From Ceratothoa steindachneri (Eukaryota; Arthropoda; Malacostraca; Isopoda; Cymothoidae), in contig OZ018330.1 in the NCBI GenBank assembly GCA_963969495.1, forward strand, positions 45,686,894 to 45,750,893: a stretch of DNA of 64,000 bases, given 5' to 3'. Below are positions 22,757-33,580 of the stretch, piece after piece. A program made the position numbers and the translations under genes. The notes beneath the pieces are model-generated. The model was given only the letters and a program-made list of their open reading frames with translations. It was not told where the DNA came from and ran no database searches. Every line of letters begins with the position of its first letter. Within the stretch, counting starts at the first letter, position 1.

Positions 22757-25387
22757 TTATTCTACGCTATTCGTTAACGCATTCCTACTGAGTGCGTCAG
22801 CGACCTGGTTATCGGAACCTTTGATATAATTTATTTTAAATTGATACTCTTGCAAGAGTAAACTCCAGCGCATGATGCGGCCGTTTGAGTGTCGCACATT
22901 CCTAATATAGGCTAACGGACGGTGGTCGGTTCCTATTTGAAATTCTTTACCTATCAAGTACATCTTGAATTTGTCTATGACCCAGATAATTGATAGAGCT
23001 TCCTTTTCTATAGTGGCATATCTCTTTTCGCGTGGTAATAATTGACGACTAGCATATGCAACTGGATGACTCGTGCCGTCATCCTCGTATTGAAGGAGTA
23101 CACCTCCAATGCCCTCGTTGGACGCGTCTGTCTTAATCCCAAAGGATTTTCCCGGGTTGGGCAACTTTAAAATGGGGGCAGTCATGAGCTTACTCTTGAG
23201 CTGATTAAAATGGGAAATAGCGACATCATTCCAACGTAGACGATCGGGTGAATTCTTTTTTAAAAGGGAGCTGAGGGGCACCGAAATCGCAGCGAAATTC
23301 GGAACGAATCGCCGATAGTACGAAGCTGATCCTAGGAACGATCTTAATTGCTTCTTTGTAATCGGGAGGGGCATGTCGGCGATTGCCTTAATCTTATCCT
23401 CTTGGGGACCCAACTGGCTTTGTCCTATTTTGAAACCCAAATATTTGATGGTTTCGTGGGCAAAATGGCATTTGCTGGGGCCAATGGTGAGGCCATTTTC
23501 GCGCAGTCGCTCGAAGAGAGCTAAAAGGGTGGTTAAATGGTGACTCCATTCGCGAGTAGCGACGTAGACATTATCAAAGTAAAAGGATACGTTTGGAAGT
23601 CCATCTAACAACCTTCTCATGAGACGGTTATAGTTGCTACAAGCAGTGACGAGGCCAAAAGGAAGGCGCTTGAATTGCATAAGGCCTTTCTCTGTTGCAA
23701 AGGCGGTATATGCTTTCACCTCAGGCCGGAGGGGGATTTGATAATACGCCTTGCACAAATCGAGTTCTGAGATGAACTTGGCGTTTTCGAAAAGGTGGAG
23801 GTTTTGGTCTACCAACGGGATGGGCTCGGCGTCGAACACAGTTACCGAATTTAACTTCCGGAAGTCGATGCACATCCGATAAGAGCCATCAGGTTTCTTG
23901 ACCATGACGACTGGGGAACAATAACTAGAGGTGGAAGGTTCTATGATGTCTAAACTAATTAAATTATCAACTTCAGCGTTAAAGGCTTGGCGTAAATGAA
24001 TCGGCATGGGATAGGGTTTTGAACGGACGGGTTCTAAGGTTGTTAATTTGATATCATGCTTGAAACTAGTAGCGCACCCAGGCTTCTCCGAAATAACGTC
24101 GTCAAACTGACGTAATAGATCTTGTAGCTGACCCTTTTGATGTGGTGTCAGCCGCGCGTCGATATCAAGGTCAGAGGGTTCAACCGGCTCGCCTGGTAGG
24201 GAAGGAAGAGGGTAATCGGCATCAGGTTGGATGCACACTGTCTGGATTACATTAAGGGACTCCGCGGGATAATCCTCTTCAAGCGCCGATGTTTCGTCCA
24301 GCGCTACGAAGGTATCTCCATGGGCGCGTTGGGGGTTCTTTTTTTCTTGGGGTCCAGGGACAGTCTCCGTGTCCTTGTCTGGGGCCTTATCACCTAAGGG
24401 TTCTAGTGAATCACATTCCTCTTTTTCCGTCCTAAAGTCCTGGTTAGGGGTCTCCGAGAAATCGGACGGTATCGGGGTTCTGATGGGGACGGGCTCCTGG
24501 GCTTCTTTCTTATCTCGGCCTTGAGGAAGGGCGGCCTGAAACACAGGGTCGAAACTTACTTGGGGGCTCTTTCCTATAAGTACGGAACAGAATTTTATTG
24601 GTGCTACAATGACTTCAGCCCAGCCATTATAATATTGACACTGCAGGTAACATCTAGCGACGGGGAATCTGTTCGCCCGCCCAAGGTAGTCACGTACCAC
24701 CGCAAATTTTTCGTGGTTAGAGGCCACTGGGAGGAGTTCGTCGGACACGATGAAGCATGTACATCCTGTGTCCCTGACGAGAGTCGATACTCGACAGCTA
24801 TCCACGCTGCCCTCCTCATATTTCAAAGTTCCCGCTGAACTTTTATTCCAAAAAAAATTTACCTGGTGGCCTGACGGATGGGGAGAAGTTTCTGCTTGTG
24901 TCTGCACCACCGGGGGAGCCGTGGTTGCATTAATCTGGTGAACTTGGTGGGCTGGTCCGCTTTTAAGCCTAGAATTTTGGGGGCAATTCCAGCTCATGTG
25001 GTTTTCTACACCACAGGTGAAGCATATGGTTGGTCGCTTCGGGAAGAGAGATGGAGGAGAAGTCTTAACGGGAGGTTTGGAGTCCCGTTGTTGGTTTTGG
25101 GGAAAGAAGTTTGGGGGTTTTACGGGGCTCGGAAACTTTGTCAGCTTTCCTGGGAAGGGGCGCGAATCCTTCCTTCTTTCTTCTCGTTGGATTACTCTTT
25201 CCCTTTCTATTACTTCCATTTTTCTTTGAAATTCTGCTTCAATCCGAGCTAATTCAATCTGATGGTCAGCTTGTCTTATCCGTTTCTCTCTTTCTCTTTT
25301 TTGCTCCTCTTGAATGTACTTAATTAGTTCTTTTCCGGAAAGTCCACAGGACTCTCCTTGCGCTTTAAAGATTTCGAACGGAGTCAT
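22757..25387 (-). CDS. Gypsy polyprotein: zinc knuckle, protease, RT, RNase H (no capsid, no integrase)
   Basis: 876 codons from the ATG at 25387 (the open frame extends nine codons upstream to a TTG). Order: a coiled-coil, charge-rich N-terminus (GLSGKELIKYIQEEQKRERE); a CCHC knuckle near residues 122-135 (CFTCGVENHMSWNC); an aspartic protease DTG near 206-208; and reverse transcriptase from about 450 (PVVMVKKPDGSYRMCIDFRK, LPFGLVTACSNYNRLM). The catalytic box reads YFDN near 603-606 instead of YxDD. RNase H follows from about 725 (IKTDASNEGIGGVLLQ ending QVADALSRN) and stops 8 residues later. A typical Gypsy would have a capsid domain before the knuckle and ~350-400 residues of integrase after RNase H; both are absent without loss of frame. 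It makes retroelement enzymes, not a host protein. No ribosomal frameshift separates gag from pol. Confidence 0.9.
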   Translation of the reverse strand: MTPFEIFKAQGESCGLSGKELIKYIQEEQKREREKRIRQADHQIELARIEAEFQRKMEVIERERVIQREERRKDSRPFPGKLTKFPSPVKPPNFFPQNQQRDSKPPVKTSPPSLFPKRPTICFTCGVENHMSWNCPQNSRLKSGPAHQVHQINATTAPPVVQTQAETSPHPSGHQVNFFWNKSSAGTLKYEEGSVDSCRVSTLVRDTGCTCFIVSDELLPVASNHEKFAVVRDYLGRANRFPVARCYLQCQYYNGWAEVIVAPIKFCSVLIGKSPQVSFDPVFQAALPQGRDKKEAQEPVPIRTPIPSDFSETPNQDFRTEKEECDSLEPLGDKAPDKDTETVPGPQEKKNPQRAHGDTFVALDETSALEEDYPAESLNVIQTVCIQPDADYPLPSLPGEPVEPSDLDIDARLTPHQKGQLQDLLRQFDDVISEKPGCATSFKHDIKLTTLEPVRSKPYPMPIHLRQAFNAEVDNLISLDIIEPSTSSYCSPVVMVKKPDGSYRMCIDFRKLNSVTVFDAEPIPLVDQNLHLFENAKFISELDLCKAYYQIPLRPEVKAYTAFATEKGLMQFKRLPFGLVTACSNYNRLMRRLLDGLPNVSFYFDNVYVATREWSHHLTTLLALFERLRENGLTIGPSKCHFAHETIKYLGFKIGQSQLGPQEDKIKAIADMPLPITKKQLRSFLGSASYYRRFVPNFAAISVPLSSLLKKNSPDRLRWNDVAISHFNQLKSKLMTAPILKLPNPGKSFGIKTDASNEGIGGVLLQYEDDGTSHPVAYASRQLLPREKRYATIEKEALSIIWVIDKFKMYLIGKEFQIGTDHRPLAYIRNVRHSNGRIMRWSLLLQEYQFKINYIKGSDNQVADALSRNALTNSVE

Positions 25388-25750
25388 CTTTGCACTTGGG
25401 GGCGCACTAGTCAACCAACTAAAATTCCTTGCAACAAGAATTATGCCTCTATAGAATTAGCCTACCTAAATATGGGCACTGACCTATTCGTACTTGGTTT
25501 CTTACTCTAAATAACCACTGACTAAAATCACAAAAAAAACAAACAAATTATTATAACCGTTCCTTGAGCTACTCCAGCTTCTTAAGTTTCAAAAAAAAGG
25601 GGATAGCAATCGTTAAAACAAAAGGGAACTACTATATTCTATTATTATAACGAATAACACTATGCTTTACTCGACTGAGACCAGTGTTTGCAAAGATATA
25701 GCGTTAAACCTTACACACCTGATACCAAATTTAAATAGTATATATATATA

Positions 25751-27207
25751 TGTCGTAGAATGACTCCCGACGATACTATATATAACACTATTCGTTGAGG
25801 GAACTTCCTTAATTATCTCTAGAGTGCGTTTTACTGTCTTGGCGGCCGATATTATGTATCTTCAAAAATGCTTAAGAAGTGGAACTGAGCTCAAGGATAA
25901 TAATATTGCTATCATTAATAAAATAGAGTTTTATTAATAATAACTATAAACAAAACACAAAAACGGAAAATATTGACAAACAGAATGGAAAGGGTCGTGG
26001 AGACTCGGGCTAATCCAAGGATTTAAGGGATCAAAAAAGGTAAAACAAATATGGAGTTAAAGAGATGGGATGGTTCGATAAACCATTTAAAGCACAGGAT
26101 AGAATTGACAAATAAGGGATCAATACTCAAAAGGTGACGCTTGGCTTACGTAACTTCGTTAGGGTGCAGTGGAAGGTACTTGAAGGAGTATTCGGTCCGC
26201 TGGCGAGTTCCAGCCGAAGGAGGGGGATAACAGGATCCTGACGAGGCGTCTTGGAAAGGAGAACCGTTCTAGACGAACGGCTTGACGAACAATGGCTGTT
26301 CTAGGTTGTTCTCTTCTGAACAAAGGGGGGATGAGAACCGTCTCTTGTCTACGGGCTCAAGAACAATGGCTGTTCTAATGTTGTTCTCCTTTGAACAACA
26401 GGGGGGGTGAGAACCGTTTCTTGGCGAAAGGCTCAAAACGAACAATGGCTGTTCTAATACTGTTCTCCTCGAACAATAGGGGGGGGGATGAGAACCGTTT
26501 CCTGGCGAAGGGCTCAAAACGAACAATGGCTGTTCTAATACTGTTCTCCTCGAACAATAGGGGGAAGATGAGAACCGTTTCTTGGCGAAGGGCTCAAAAC
26601 GAACAATGGCTGTTCTAATACTGTTCTCCTCGAACAATAGGGGGAAGATGAGAACCGTTTCTTGGCGAAGGGCTCAAAACGAACAATGGCTGTTCTAATA
26701 TTGTTCTCCTTGAACAACAGGGGGGGATGCCTTGGGGACTTGACGTCACTAAAGGCTCGAACCTTTGGCACTCAAGGAATATTGTCCTCCTGGACAAGTG
26801 ATGGTGAATCTCGAGGCCGTGGTCCCTTGGCGCACAAAGGGAGAGAGGGTCGTGGTGATGTTTCGCGACGAAAATCTGGATCTCCAATCTGATCTTAGTG
26901 GTAAAGTTTCCATATAATTCGCAGGACATCTCCTAGGCGTGGGGGAAAATGGAGTGAAAGCTTGGAGGGAACGCACAGCTGGCCCGGAGAAAAATGCCTT
27001 ATCTGTTCATAAGCCTAACTCGATCTGGCGAGGTCGGCGTATGGGGGCGAACGGGGGGACGATAACCTCCTTGTTTAAACATTGACGTCCGGCAGCTGTT
27101 GATAAGACTCCGAGCCTCGAATCGAAGATGCACGTGGGCCTCCTCGAGGTTTTAACTAATATGGGATAGGAGTTGAATTTAACACAGATTCAACTCGTTC
27201 TATCACA
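25751..27207 (-). repeat. Gypsy 5' LTR
   Basis: A 1457-bp partner of 20881-22339. Differences seen include T/C in AGACT[T/C]GGGC, one A/T near GAGGCCG, a short indel in a G run, and a small cluster near 26918. The same ~80-bp internal tandem units occur at 26280-26715. Confidence 0.93.
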
Positions 27208-27440
27208 GGCTTCATCATTGAGACTAATGTTTCCACGAGCGAAAATTTTGAAACCATTTTTGGCACTGACTCACACTAATTGTGATTTTACCGTATGACA
27301 CACACTTTTGTGTTGTTAAGCATTATTGCCTTTTCTAAACTCCCAAAGCATAACGCTAACAAGGTGTTGTTTTGACACTTCCATAATATTCATAATCGAA
27401 CGATAAGCCACATTAAATTAACAATAATAATACAAAATCA
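27208..27440 (-). pseudogene. Mariner transposase pseudogene, 5' part
   Basis: The minus strand reads CQKWFQNFRS followed by a stop-broken continuation resembling the mariner 'FRSGDFSLNDEA' segment, ending exactly at the GGCTT target duplication. The reading resumes at 20880 on the other side of the Gypsy element with a GRP-type stretch. This shows that the LTR element split a pre-existing mariner copy. Confidence 0.75.
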
Positions 27441-27508
27441 ATAGCCCATAAAAAAGACGACTAAGGTATGTCAAAATGTAAGCCTCGGGTAGGCCAAGGC
27501 ATACAAGT

Positions 27509-28801
27509 ACTTAGCCTTCAACTTTAGTAGACTAGGCTAGTATAAACAAGAGGGAAATCTCCTCCAATGACCTGCGGCGTTTTATGATAAGATAATAAAT
27601 AGTGATTGAATCGATGGTTTCCCATGGTTCAAACCACTTACAAGAGCCTTTGAATGGCTAAATAAATATGCAGGATTGACCACTTTAACCCTGGTCAACG
27701 ATAGAGCGTTCCCCTTCGCATTTCAAGGTCATTGGTTGCAATCAACGGTTTGTTTACAGTTTGACTCCGCATAGGTACGGTCACATTTGGTACTCGGTAA
27801 CGCGCAGCAAGCACCACATGATTGTATAAACATTTCTGGAAACTTAAAACATGGCCTACAAGAATAATGTGTTGATAGGAATAACGCTTTGAGGTAACCC
27901 ATCGTTACTTTCTGCCGAAGGAAATAAACTATGGCACGTGATGAGAAATTGATCCCGTACGACCATCTAAAGCGATCAGCTGATAGTTCTTCGCCAACAA
28001 GTCTGGTTCTGAGTCTGAGAAAATGATGAGTTTACCATACCTTTTCTGTAGTGTTGATTACGATCTGGTATGGCATTGAACCTTGATTTATGGTAGGTGG
28101 TATTTATTCTCTGCACATCATGGGGGGAGGTGGGAATCGATGGTAAAAAATATTTTTTAAAAATAGGTCGAAGGGGTGGAGCGTGTTCTTTATCTGTTGA
28201 TCGCCCCACACAGGGCATCAAAACCACGTTCTGGGAGTGAAATTTGTTCACAGCGACAAAGTTCATAATGAATGAATGACTCAGCCTCGATGGATATTGG
28301 ATGGGGTCAAGTTGAAAGACAGCAGATTGGATTAACGACGCAAGGTGGCACCATTAAAAATACTACAACGATTAGATAAGATCACACCATAAGTAATGCG
28401 GTACTTTTTCGTGTTTACCATTATTTTGTGGGTAGAAATAATCGAACCGAGGATCGTTTTTCACCTGCGGCGAAGCGCCAGGTCTAGGCGTCGCTTTTTT
28501 CAACAGGAGTAAAGTTCAATTGTATCCATTTAGAGCCATGCAATGACCCATATGACCATTTGACATATGGTTATTCACCCTGGAGATTTCAAATCTGACA
28601 TCGGATTTAGCGCTGGGTGGCGCCATCTAGTGGTAGAAGACTCATTTAGCCATTCAAAGGCTCTTGTAAGTGGTTTGAACCATGGGAAACCATCGATTCA
28701 ATGACCATTTATCATCTTATCATAAAACGCCGCAGGTCATTGGAGGAGATTTCCCTCTTGTTTATACTAGCCTAGTCTACTAAAGTTGAAGGCTAAGTAC
28801 T

Positions 28802-28804
<3 letters not shown>
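27509..28804. mobile_element. Long-TIR DNA element, non-autonomous, probable TA target
   Basis: About 160 bp at 27509-27668 recur in inverted orientation at 28643-28804, with only a few mismatches. The outer ends read CAAGTACTTAGCC and GGCTAAGTACTTG, each flanked by TA, which fits Tc1/mariner-type targeting. The ~970-bp interior has no transposase I recognise. It does include a mariner-like end at 28386-28420 (ATAAGTAATGCGGTACTTTTT), also seen at 20047. An (AT)n tract begins right at its right edge. Confidence 0.75.

Positions 28805-28883
<79 letters not shown>
28805..28883. repeat. (AT)n-(GT)n microsatellite
   Basis: A run of TA dinucleotides continuing into GT dinucleotides, directly abutting the right end of the long-TIR element. 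Confidence 0.95.
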
Positions 28884-29545
28884 GCATAAAATGCATTTAA
28901 CCAATGCACTTTAGCAGTTCTAACATATAAAATTGAAAATTAGACATGAATATAGAAAAAACAGAAACTGAAGAGGGCCTAGAAAAACAGAAAGATACCT
29001 TAAAAATAACAGGCAGAGACCACAAAATAAATACTTGGATAAACACACACTCTCGAGTGGTGGATATAACAAAGAAGAATACAACTTGTAAAATATTGAT
29101 GGGCCGAACATATTGCCAGGAAAAGTGGGCGAAGGAATTCCTAAAGAGGACAGCACAATTTTAACCTGAAAAGACCACGATAACCACCTGGCAGTAGGCG
29201 GAAATATTAACTTCTACCAGCGCTATTTCAGAGTAAAACGATTAACGGCGAAGTTGCACTTTGAATTTTTCCTTATTAGTGTTTAATGGGTTAACTCCTA
29301 AAGATTTGCACGAAACGTTGCTTTCCCGTAATGTTTCTTTTCCTGCGCAAATATTTCCTATTATTTTTCAACCTCCAAAGTAGGTTTTTAATTTCCAGAG
29401 GGTGGGTCCCAAACACGCAAGACAAAATCAGACCAACGTAAATTTCGTTTGATATTTGAACACATTCCTATTTCAGTCTTTCTTTCGTTATTCATTATAT
29501 TTAAATATTATGACTGTTTATATGTCTCCAACGTTCTTCGCGCCC
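28884..29545. other. Sequence downstream of exon B
   Basis: Probably intron for other isoforms. The frame at 28946-29164 has no recognised domain. Confidence 0.5.
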
Positions 29546-29551
29546 TTTATT
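29546..29551 (-). promoter_or_regulatory. Candidate poly(A) signal for terminal exon B
   Basis: AATAAA on the minus strand, 84 nt past the exon B TAG. It supports exon B being a true terminal exon. Confidence 0.45.
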
Positions 29552-29634
29552 TCTTTGTTCACTAAGTAAAAAAAAAAAAAAAATCCGTCCTTACTTTCAC
29601 TATTTCCTTTCATGAAAAGAAATAATCTTCTTCA

Positions 29635-29874
29635 CTAGGCGGCATTGAAGTTATGCTGCGCCAACACGTGGCGTTTCAAATTAAATTTTCGATGCGACAT
29701 GTAGGAGCAGAAGGGGCAGGAATGGCGATTCCCGCCGACGTGTGTGCGCGCGTGCGCCTGCAGGTGTGAAATTGTAAGAAAGCTGCGGCCGCAAATTTCG
29801 CAAATGTTGCCAGGAGGCGCCAGCGAAGACGCGCCACCCAAGTCCACGGTAAAAAGGTCCATCCGAGAAGCCGT
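29635..29874 (-). CDS. Alternative terminal exon B: C2H2 finger pair with atypical linker
   Basis: The acceptor CACCCTCCGTTGCAG|ACG starts a phase-0 exon of 79 codons and a TAG stop. The leader TASRMDLFTVDLGGASSLAP is followed by finger 1, CEICGRSFLTISHLQAHART-H, and finger 2, CPFCSYMSHRKFNLKRHVLA-QH. The interfinger linker is HVGGNRHSC rather than HTGE[RK]PF. The C-terminus is short (NFNAA). A candidate poly(A) signal (AATAAA on the minus strand, 29551-29546) lies 84 nt past the stop. Same family, phase and orientation as the other terminal exons. The linker change may alter the spacing of the two fingers on DNA. Confidence 0.9.
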   Translation of the reverse strand, partial: TASRMDLFTVDLGGASSLAPPGNICEICGRSFLTISHLQAHARTHVGGNRHSCPFCSYMSHRKFNLKRHVLAQHNFNAA

Positions 29875-29999
29875 CTGCAACGGAGGGTGAAATAATCTGA
29901 GACAACAAAAGACGAAAGGTCTGGGAATTGGACACCCTGTACAGATTCACTTTAACGGGTAGAGCCGAATTTCAGAAAGAGAACGTGAGTACGATATTC

Positions 30000-30160
30000 A
30001 GGGAGGGGGGCATCTCGTTAGGGTGGAGGAAGTGAGAGTGAGTGAGCGAGAAAGAGTGAGAGGAGAGAGTGATGAGTGAGGAGGAAAAGTGAGTGAAAGA
30101 GGAGAGAAGAGAGAGAGAGCAAGGAGAGAATGAGATATAGAGAGAGATTTGACTTCTGAA
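30000..30160. repeat. GA-rich low-complexity tract
   Basis: Dense GAGAG/GTGAG repeats. They create Ser/Leu/Phe-rich minus-strand frames, which are rejected as genes. 125 bp 5' of terminal exon B in the direction of transcription. Confidence 0.8.
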
Positions 30161-30734
30161 AAGAAAGAACAGGAGCAAACGAGAATGTCAGAAAGAAGTA
30201 AAGGCGCAGACCGCAGTCGGAATACGAAGTAAAAAGAGTGCAGCAAGTTGGAAGAATGTATGTGGAAATGTCAAAAGAGGGAGGGGGGGATTTGGCCCCC
30301 AAAATGGGATTGGAGTAAAAAATGAGAAGCAAAATTCCGCTTGCGCACCATTTTTTAGTCTTCCTTTTCGCGTAAAGGATTTTTATAATTAAATACCGAG
30401 AGATAAATTGACACAAAGGGCGAATCGCCACCCTATTTTTTTTCTTCCGTCAAATGCCCACAGAGTCGGGAACTTTTTTTATTCAACCAAATTACCACAA
30501 ATGTGGTGGGCGCGCATCAGCGTAAGGAGAGAACCCAAACTAGCCCGGGCAAGGCAGAAAGAATACCCATACCGTCTTCCAGCGTGGTTCGTAAAAGGCG
30601 ACAAAACCCGGATATGGGCCGCTGGACTGTGAAGCAACACACACGAGAGTATGTGTCCTAGAGCACAATACTTTTGCCATTAATATTTTCTCCCCCCACA
30701 AAATATTATCACTGAATCGTAGCAGGGGGATATT

Positions 30735-30736
<2 letters not shown>

Positions 30737-30787
<51 letters not shown>
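30737..30787. repeat. (TA)n microsatellite
   Basis: About 25 uninterrupted TA dinucleotides in the intron between exons B and A. Confidence 0.95.
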
Positions 30788-30789
<2 letters not shown>

Positions 30790-31016
30790 ATCAGAAGGAG
30801 GACATTTTTTTATGCAGGATTCATTGAAGTCGACAGCAACGGCTGCATTGTTTACTTTTGGCTGCAGCTTTCTTATAGCTTTGACTAGTCTCAACAGATG
30901 GCTCTAGGCGAGGAAAATTGCGTGGCAGAGGCACAAGTTTATTTGCCTAGACGTCTTTCGACCTTTCGGGGCAGAGCGATAAATTTGATTTGAAATGTGT
31001 GGTAGGTGTGAAGAAG

Positions 31017-33530
31017 TTTTTTTTTTTTAATTTTAGCTAACCTGGTTGCGAGGGCATCGCCTTCGTTTTACTGCCATATTTTTCCTCTTTTTGTTGCCTT
31101 TTTTGCCTCCAGTGTTTATTTTTTCCTCCGTCGTAGTTTTCTAGCCTTTCAAGTATGTCTTTTGCTAACTTTATTTAGCCTAATTTTATTTCTCTGGCCA
31201 TTTTGCCTCTTTTGTTTTCATTTTCGTCTATTATTATTTTATTTTATTTCTCTTTCTTTTTGTGGGCACTTCGCCTCTTTTGTTCATTTTATTCTTAAAT
31301 TAGTTTATACTTTTTATTTCATTTTTTATGGGCTCTTCGCCTTTTATTTATTTTTATTTTAAATTAGTTTGTTTGTTTTTTTGTGTTTTTTGTTGTTTTT
31401 TCCATTGATGGGCTCTTCGCCTCTTTTGTTTAGTTTTATTTTGATTTATTTCTCGTTTCTTTACAACCTTTATGGGCATTTCGCATCTTTTTATTGTTTG
31501 TCCTTTTATTTATTTATTTTATGTGGTATTATTCGTTATATCTCTTCTTTGTTTGGTTTTCGTTTTTTGGTTTAAGTCTATATTGGTTGTTGTTTCTTGG
31601 TTTTCCCCCTGTCTTTATGTTCGTATTTCTCGATCTTGGTCATTTATATATCGGGTTATTGCCTCTCCCGCTTGGGAATAATGCTGACCTTGCAACTCTG
31701 TGTCGGTTCTGCAGCGGGATTGCAATGATGAGGTTGTAGAGTGTGGGTATAACAGTTTGTTCTATCTTTTCTCAAGTCTTTCTCTCTAGCCTTTGAACTT
31801 CCGTATTAATTGGCTTAAGCCTCGCTCTTGCGTGCAGGTCTATTTGCCTAATACGGTCGTTTATTCTAGCTCCAGCTATGAGCATGGTGGCTTTATTTTG
31901 TATTCTCTGCATCGTCCTGAGAAAAGTACAACTAGCCATCTCCGTTATCACTGCCGGGTACACCAGGACGGAGCGTACCAAGGCAGTGTATAGCTTCTTC
32001 TTGTTTGGACCGTTAAGGTTCAGGAACCTGTATAGTTTCCTAAGTTGCCCTTTGGCTAGGGAGACTCTGGTGTTGATGTGGGTTTTGTACCCAGACTTGG
32101 TGAACCGTAAACCCAGGACGTTACCCTCTTCCGAGTATGGGTATAGGTCGTCGTTCACGATGACGTGATCTATTTTCCGGGTTAATTGAGATTATTTGGA
32201 ATTTTGGGCGGATGGTTTTAATTTTCCACTTCCTTTCATATCTATTAATGTTGTTTATTTCGGCAGCTGTATCTCTTGCTTGAACTCCGGCGTTCCTCTA
32301 GGAGCTGGGGACAATTTGTGTGGTCCTCTGCAAATTGCAGATACATCGTTTCGTCCCGCACCGGAGCAAGGAGGTCTATTGTGTACAAGAGGTACAGAAA
32401 CGAACTCGGACAGCTGCCTTGTGGAACTCCCGGCTTGAGTTCGAATTCGGGTCCTGAAAAGCCCTCGATGGAGATTAGGGCTTTTCTCTCCATGATATGG
32501 TCACAGAGGGCCCTTTCCGGGAGTGTCTTCAGCTGGAGGTTCAGGATCTTGAATTAGAGACCCCTCAGCCAAACCTTATCGAAGGCCTTCTGTACATCGC
32601 GCAACACCACGTCTCCTTCTTTCCCCTCGGCTTTACAGTGGGCCATTTTCTTCGTTAGGAAAGCGAGGGCAGTTTCCGTTCATCATCCCTTTCGGAACTC
32701 GTGCTGCCGGGGATTGTGAGCTCCCAGTTCGGCTAGTTGGTCTTGAAGCCGATTTGCTAGGTTTTTTAGTAGATTTTACCCACTAACTCGAGAAGAGAGA
32801 TTGGCCTGTAATTTACCAGTTAATCTGGGGGCTTACCAGCCTTGGGTAGAAGATGATTTTGGTCAGGTTTAGTGTCGCGGAAGCGTTAAAGATGTTGGTG
32901 ATTTCCTGAATGATCTGCTGCGGGGCATTTACCAGATTGTTTTTCCGTGATGCCCGTCCAGCCTGGTGCCTTTTGTTAAAATGATTTCACAGTGACCATG
33001 ACGTCCTGTGTTGTCATTAGACGACCATGGTCAACCATCTCTCTTCCCATGTCCGCGTGGTGGTGTGGATGCGTGCGGTGCGGTGTATTATCTGATTCAG
33101 ATCATTAATCAGACGGCCCTCGAATTCCTGGTCAAACTCTTCGTTGTCTTCGGTGATAGAGAAGAGTTTCTCCCAGAATGCTCTGAATCTTTCCTCCAAG
33201 CCGCCGGATCCTCTATATATTTCCCGTCCTCTTTGATCCGAGCCTTTTCCTTTCTTTGTAAACCTTTCAGTTTCATGATTTGGTGCCAAAATTTGGCCGG
33301 GCTCAGCTCACTATCTACTCCGGCTATAAGGCTGTCCCAGATCTCATCCTGTTGGATGTTCATTGCTTCCTTTAGTTCTGAGCTTAGCCGGCGTAATTGC
33401 GCACTTCTTTTCCGGCTTGGACCTTCCCGTCTGCTCTACTCGTACACTTATCTATGCAAATGTGCGATTCTCTGTCCATCTGGCTGAGGTAGCGTTTTGT
33501 ACTCTTTTGGGGAAACACACTCGCGGTCAG
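31017..33530 (-). mobile_element. Jockey-like non-LTR retrotransposon, 5'-truncated and decayed
   Basis: Minus-strand reverse-transcriptase fragments in shifting frames. At 33363-33017 is an upstream pol segment (ELSPAKFWHQIMKLKG). Around 32590 is a fragment resembling DVQKAFDKVW. At 32493-32245 is FELKPGVPQGSCPSSFLYLL, with the catalytic box decayed to FAED. At 32158-31772 is the RT C-terminal part (LRKLYRFLNLNGPNKKKLYT). The A-tail (plus T-run 31018-31028) marks the 3' end. Between 31050 and 31650 the 3' region carries repeated A-rich units containing AAGAGGCGAAGAGCCC. Multiple frameshifts; inactive. The right boundary is approximate. Confidence 0.8.
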
Positions 33531-33580
33531 CCTAGATGATAGAAGTCGTTACTCTCCTCCAATGTAGCCTCGCGTAGCGG

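Larger units (their letters stand above)
20881..27207 (-). mobile_element. Gypsy-type LTR retrotransposon, near-intact but lacking integrase
   Basis: A 6327-bp element with two ~1.46-kb direct LTRs (20881-22339 and 25751-27207) that begin TG and end CA. A perfect 5-bp target duplication GGCTT lies at 20876-20880 and 27208-27212. On the minus strand the 5' LTR is at the right. A possible primer site TGGTATCAGG lies 23 nt inside it (25727-25718), and a purine tract GGAATGGAGGGG abuts the 3' LTR. I counted roughly ten LTR differences, so insertion is young. One open frame encodes nucleocapsid, protease, RT and RNase H. No capsid domain and no integrase are present. The element is inserted in a mariner transposase pseudogene and lies in the intron between terminal exons C and B. 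Confidence 0.92.

Noticed and set aside
24521..25323. Plus-strand ORFs of 60-124 codons
   Set aside because: Antisense shadows of the Gypsy polyprotein.
29972..30431. Ser/Leu/Phe-rich minus-strand ORFs up to 137 codons
   Set aside because: Translation of a GA-rich low-complexity tract; no domain or splice support.
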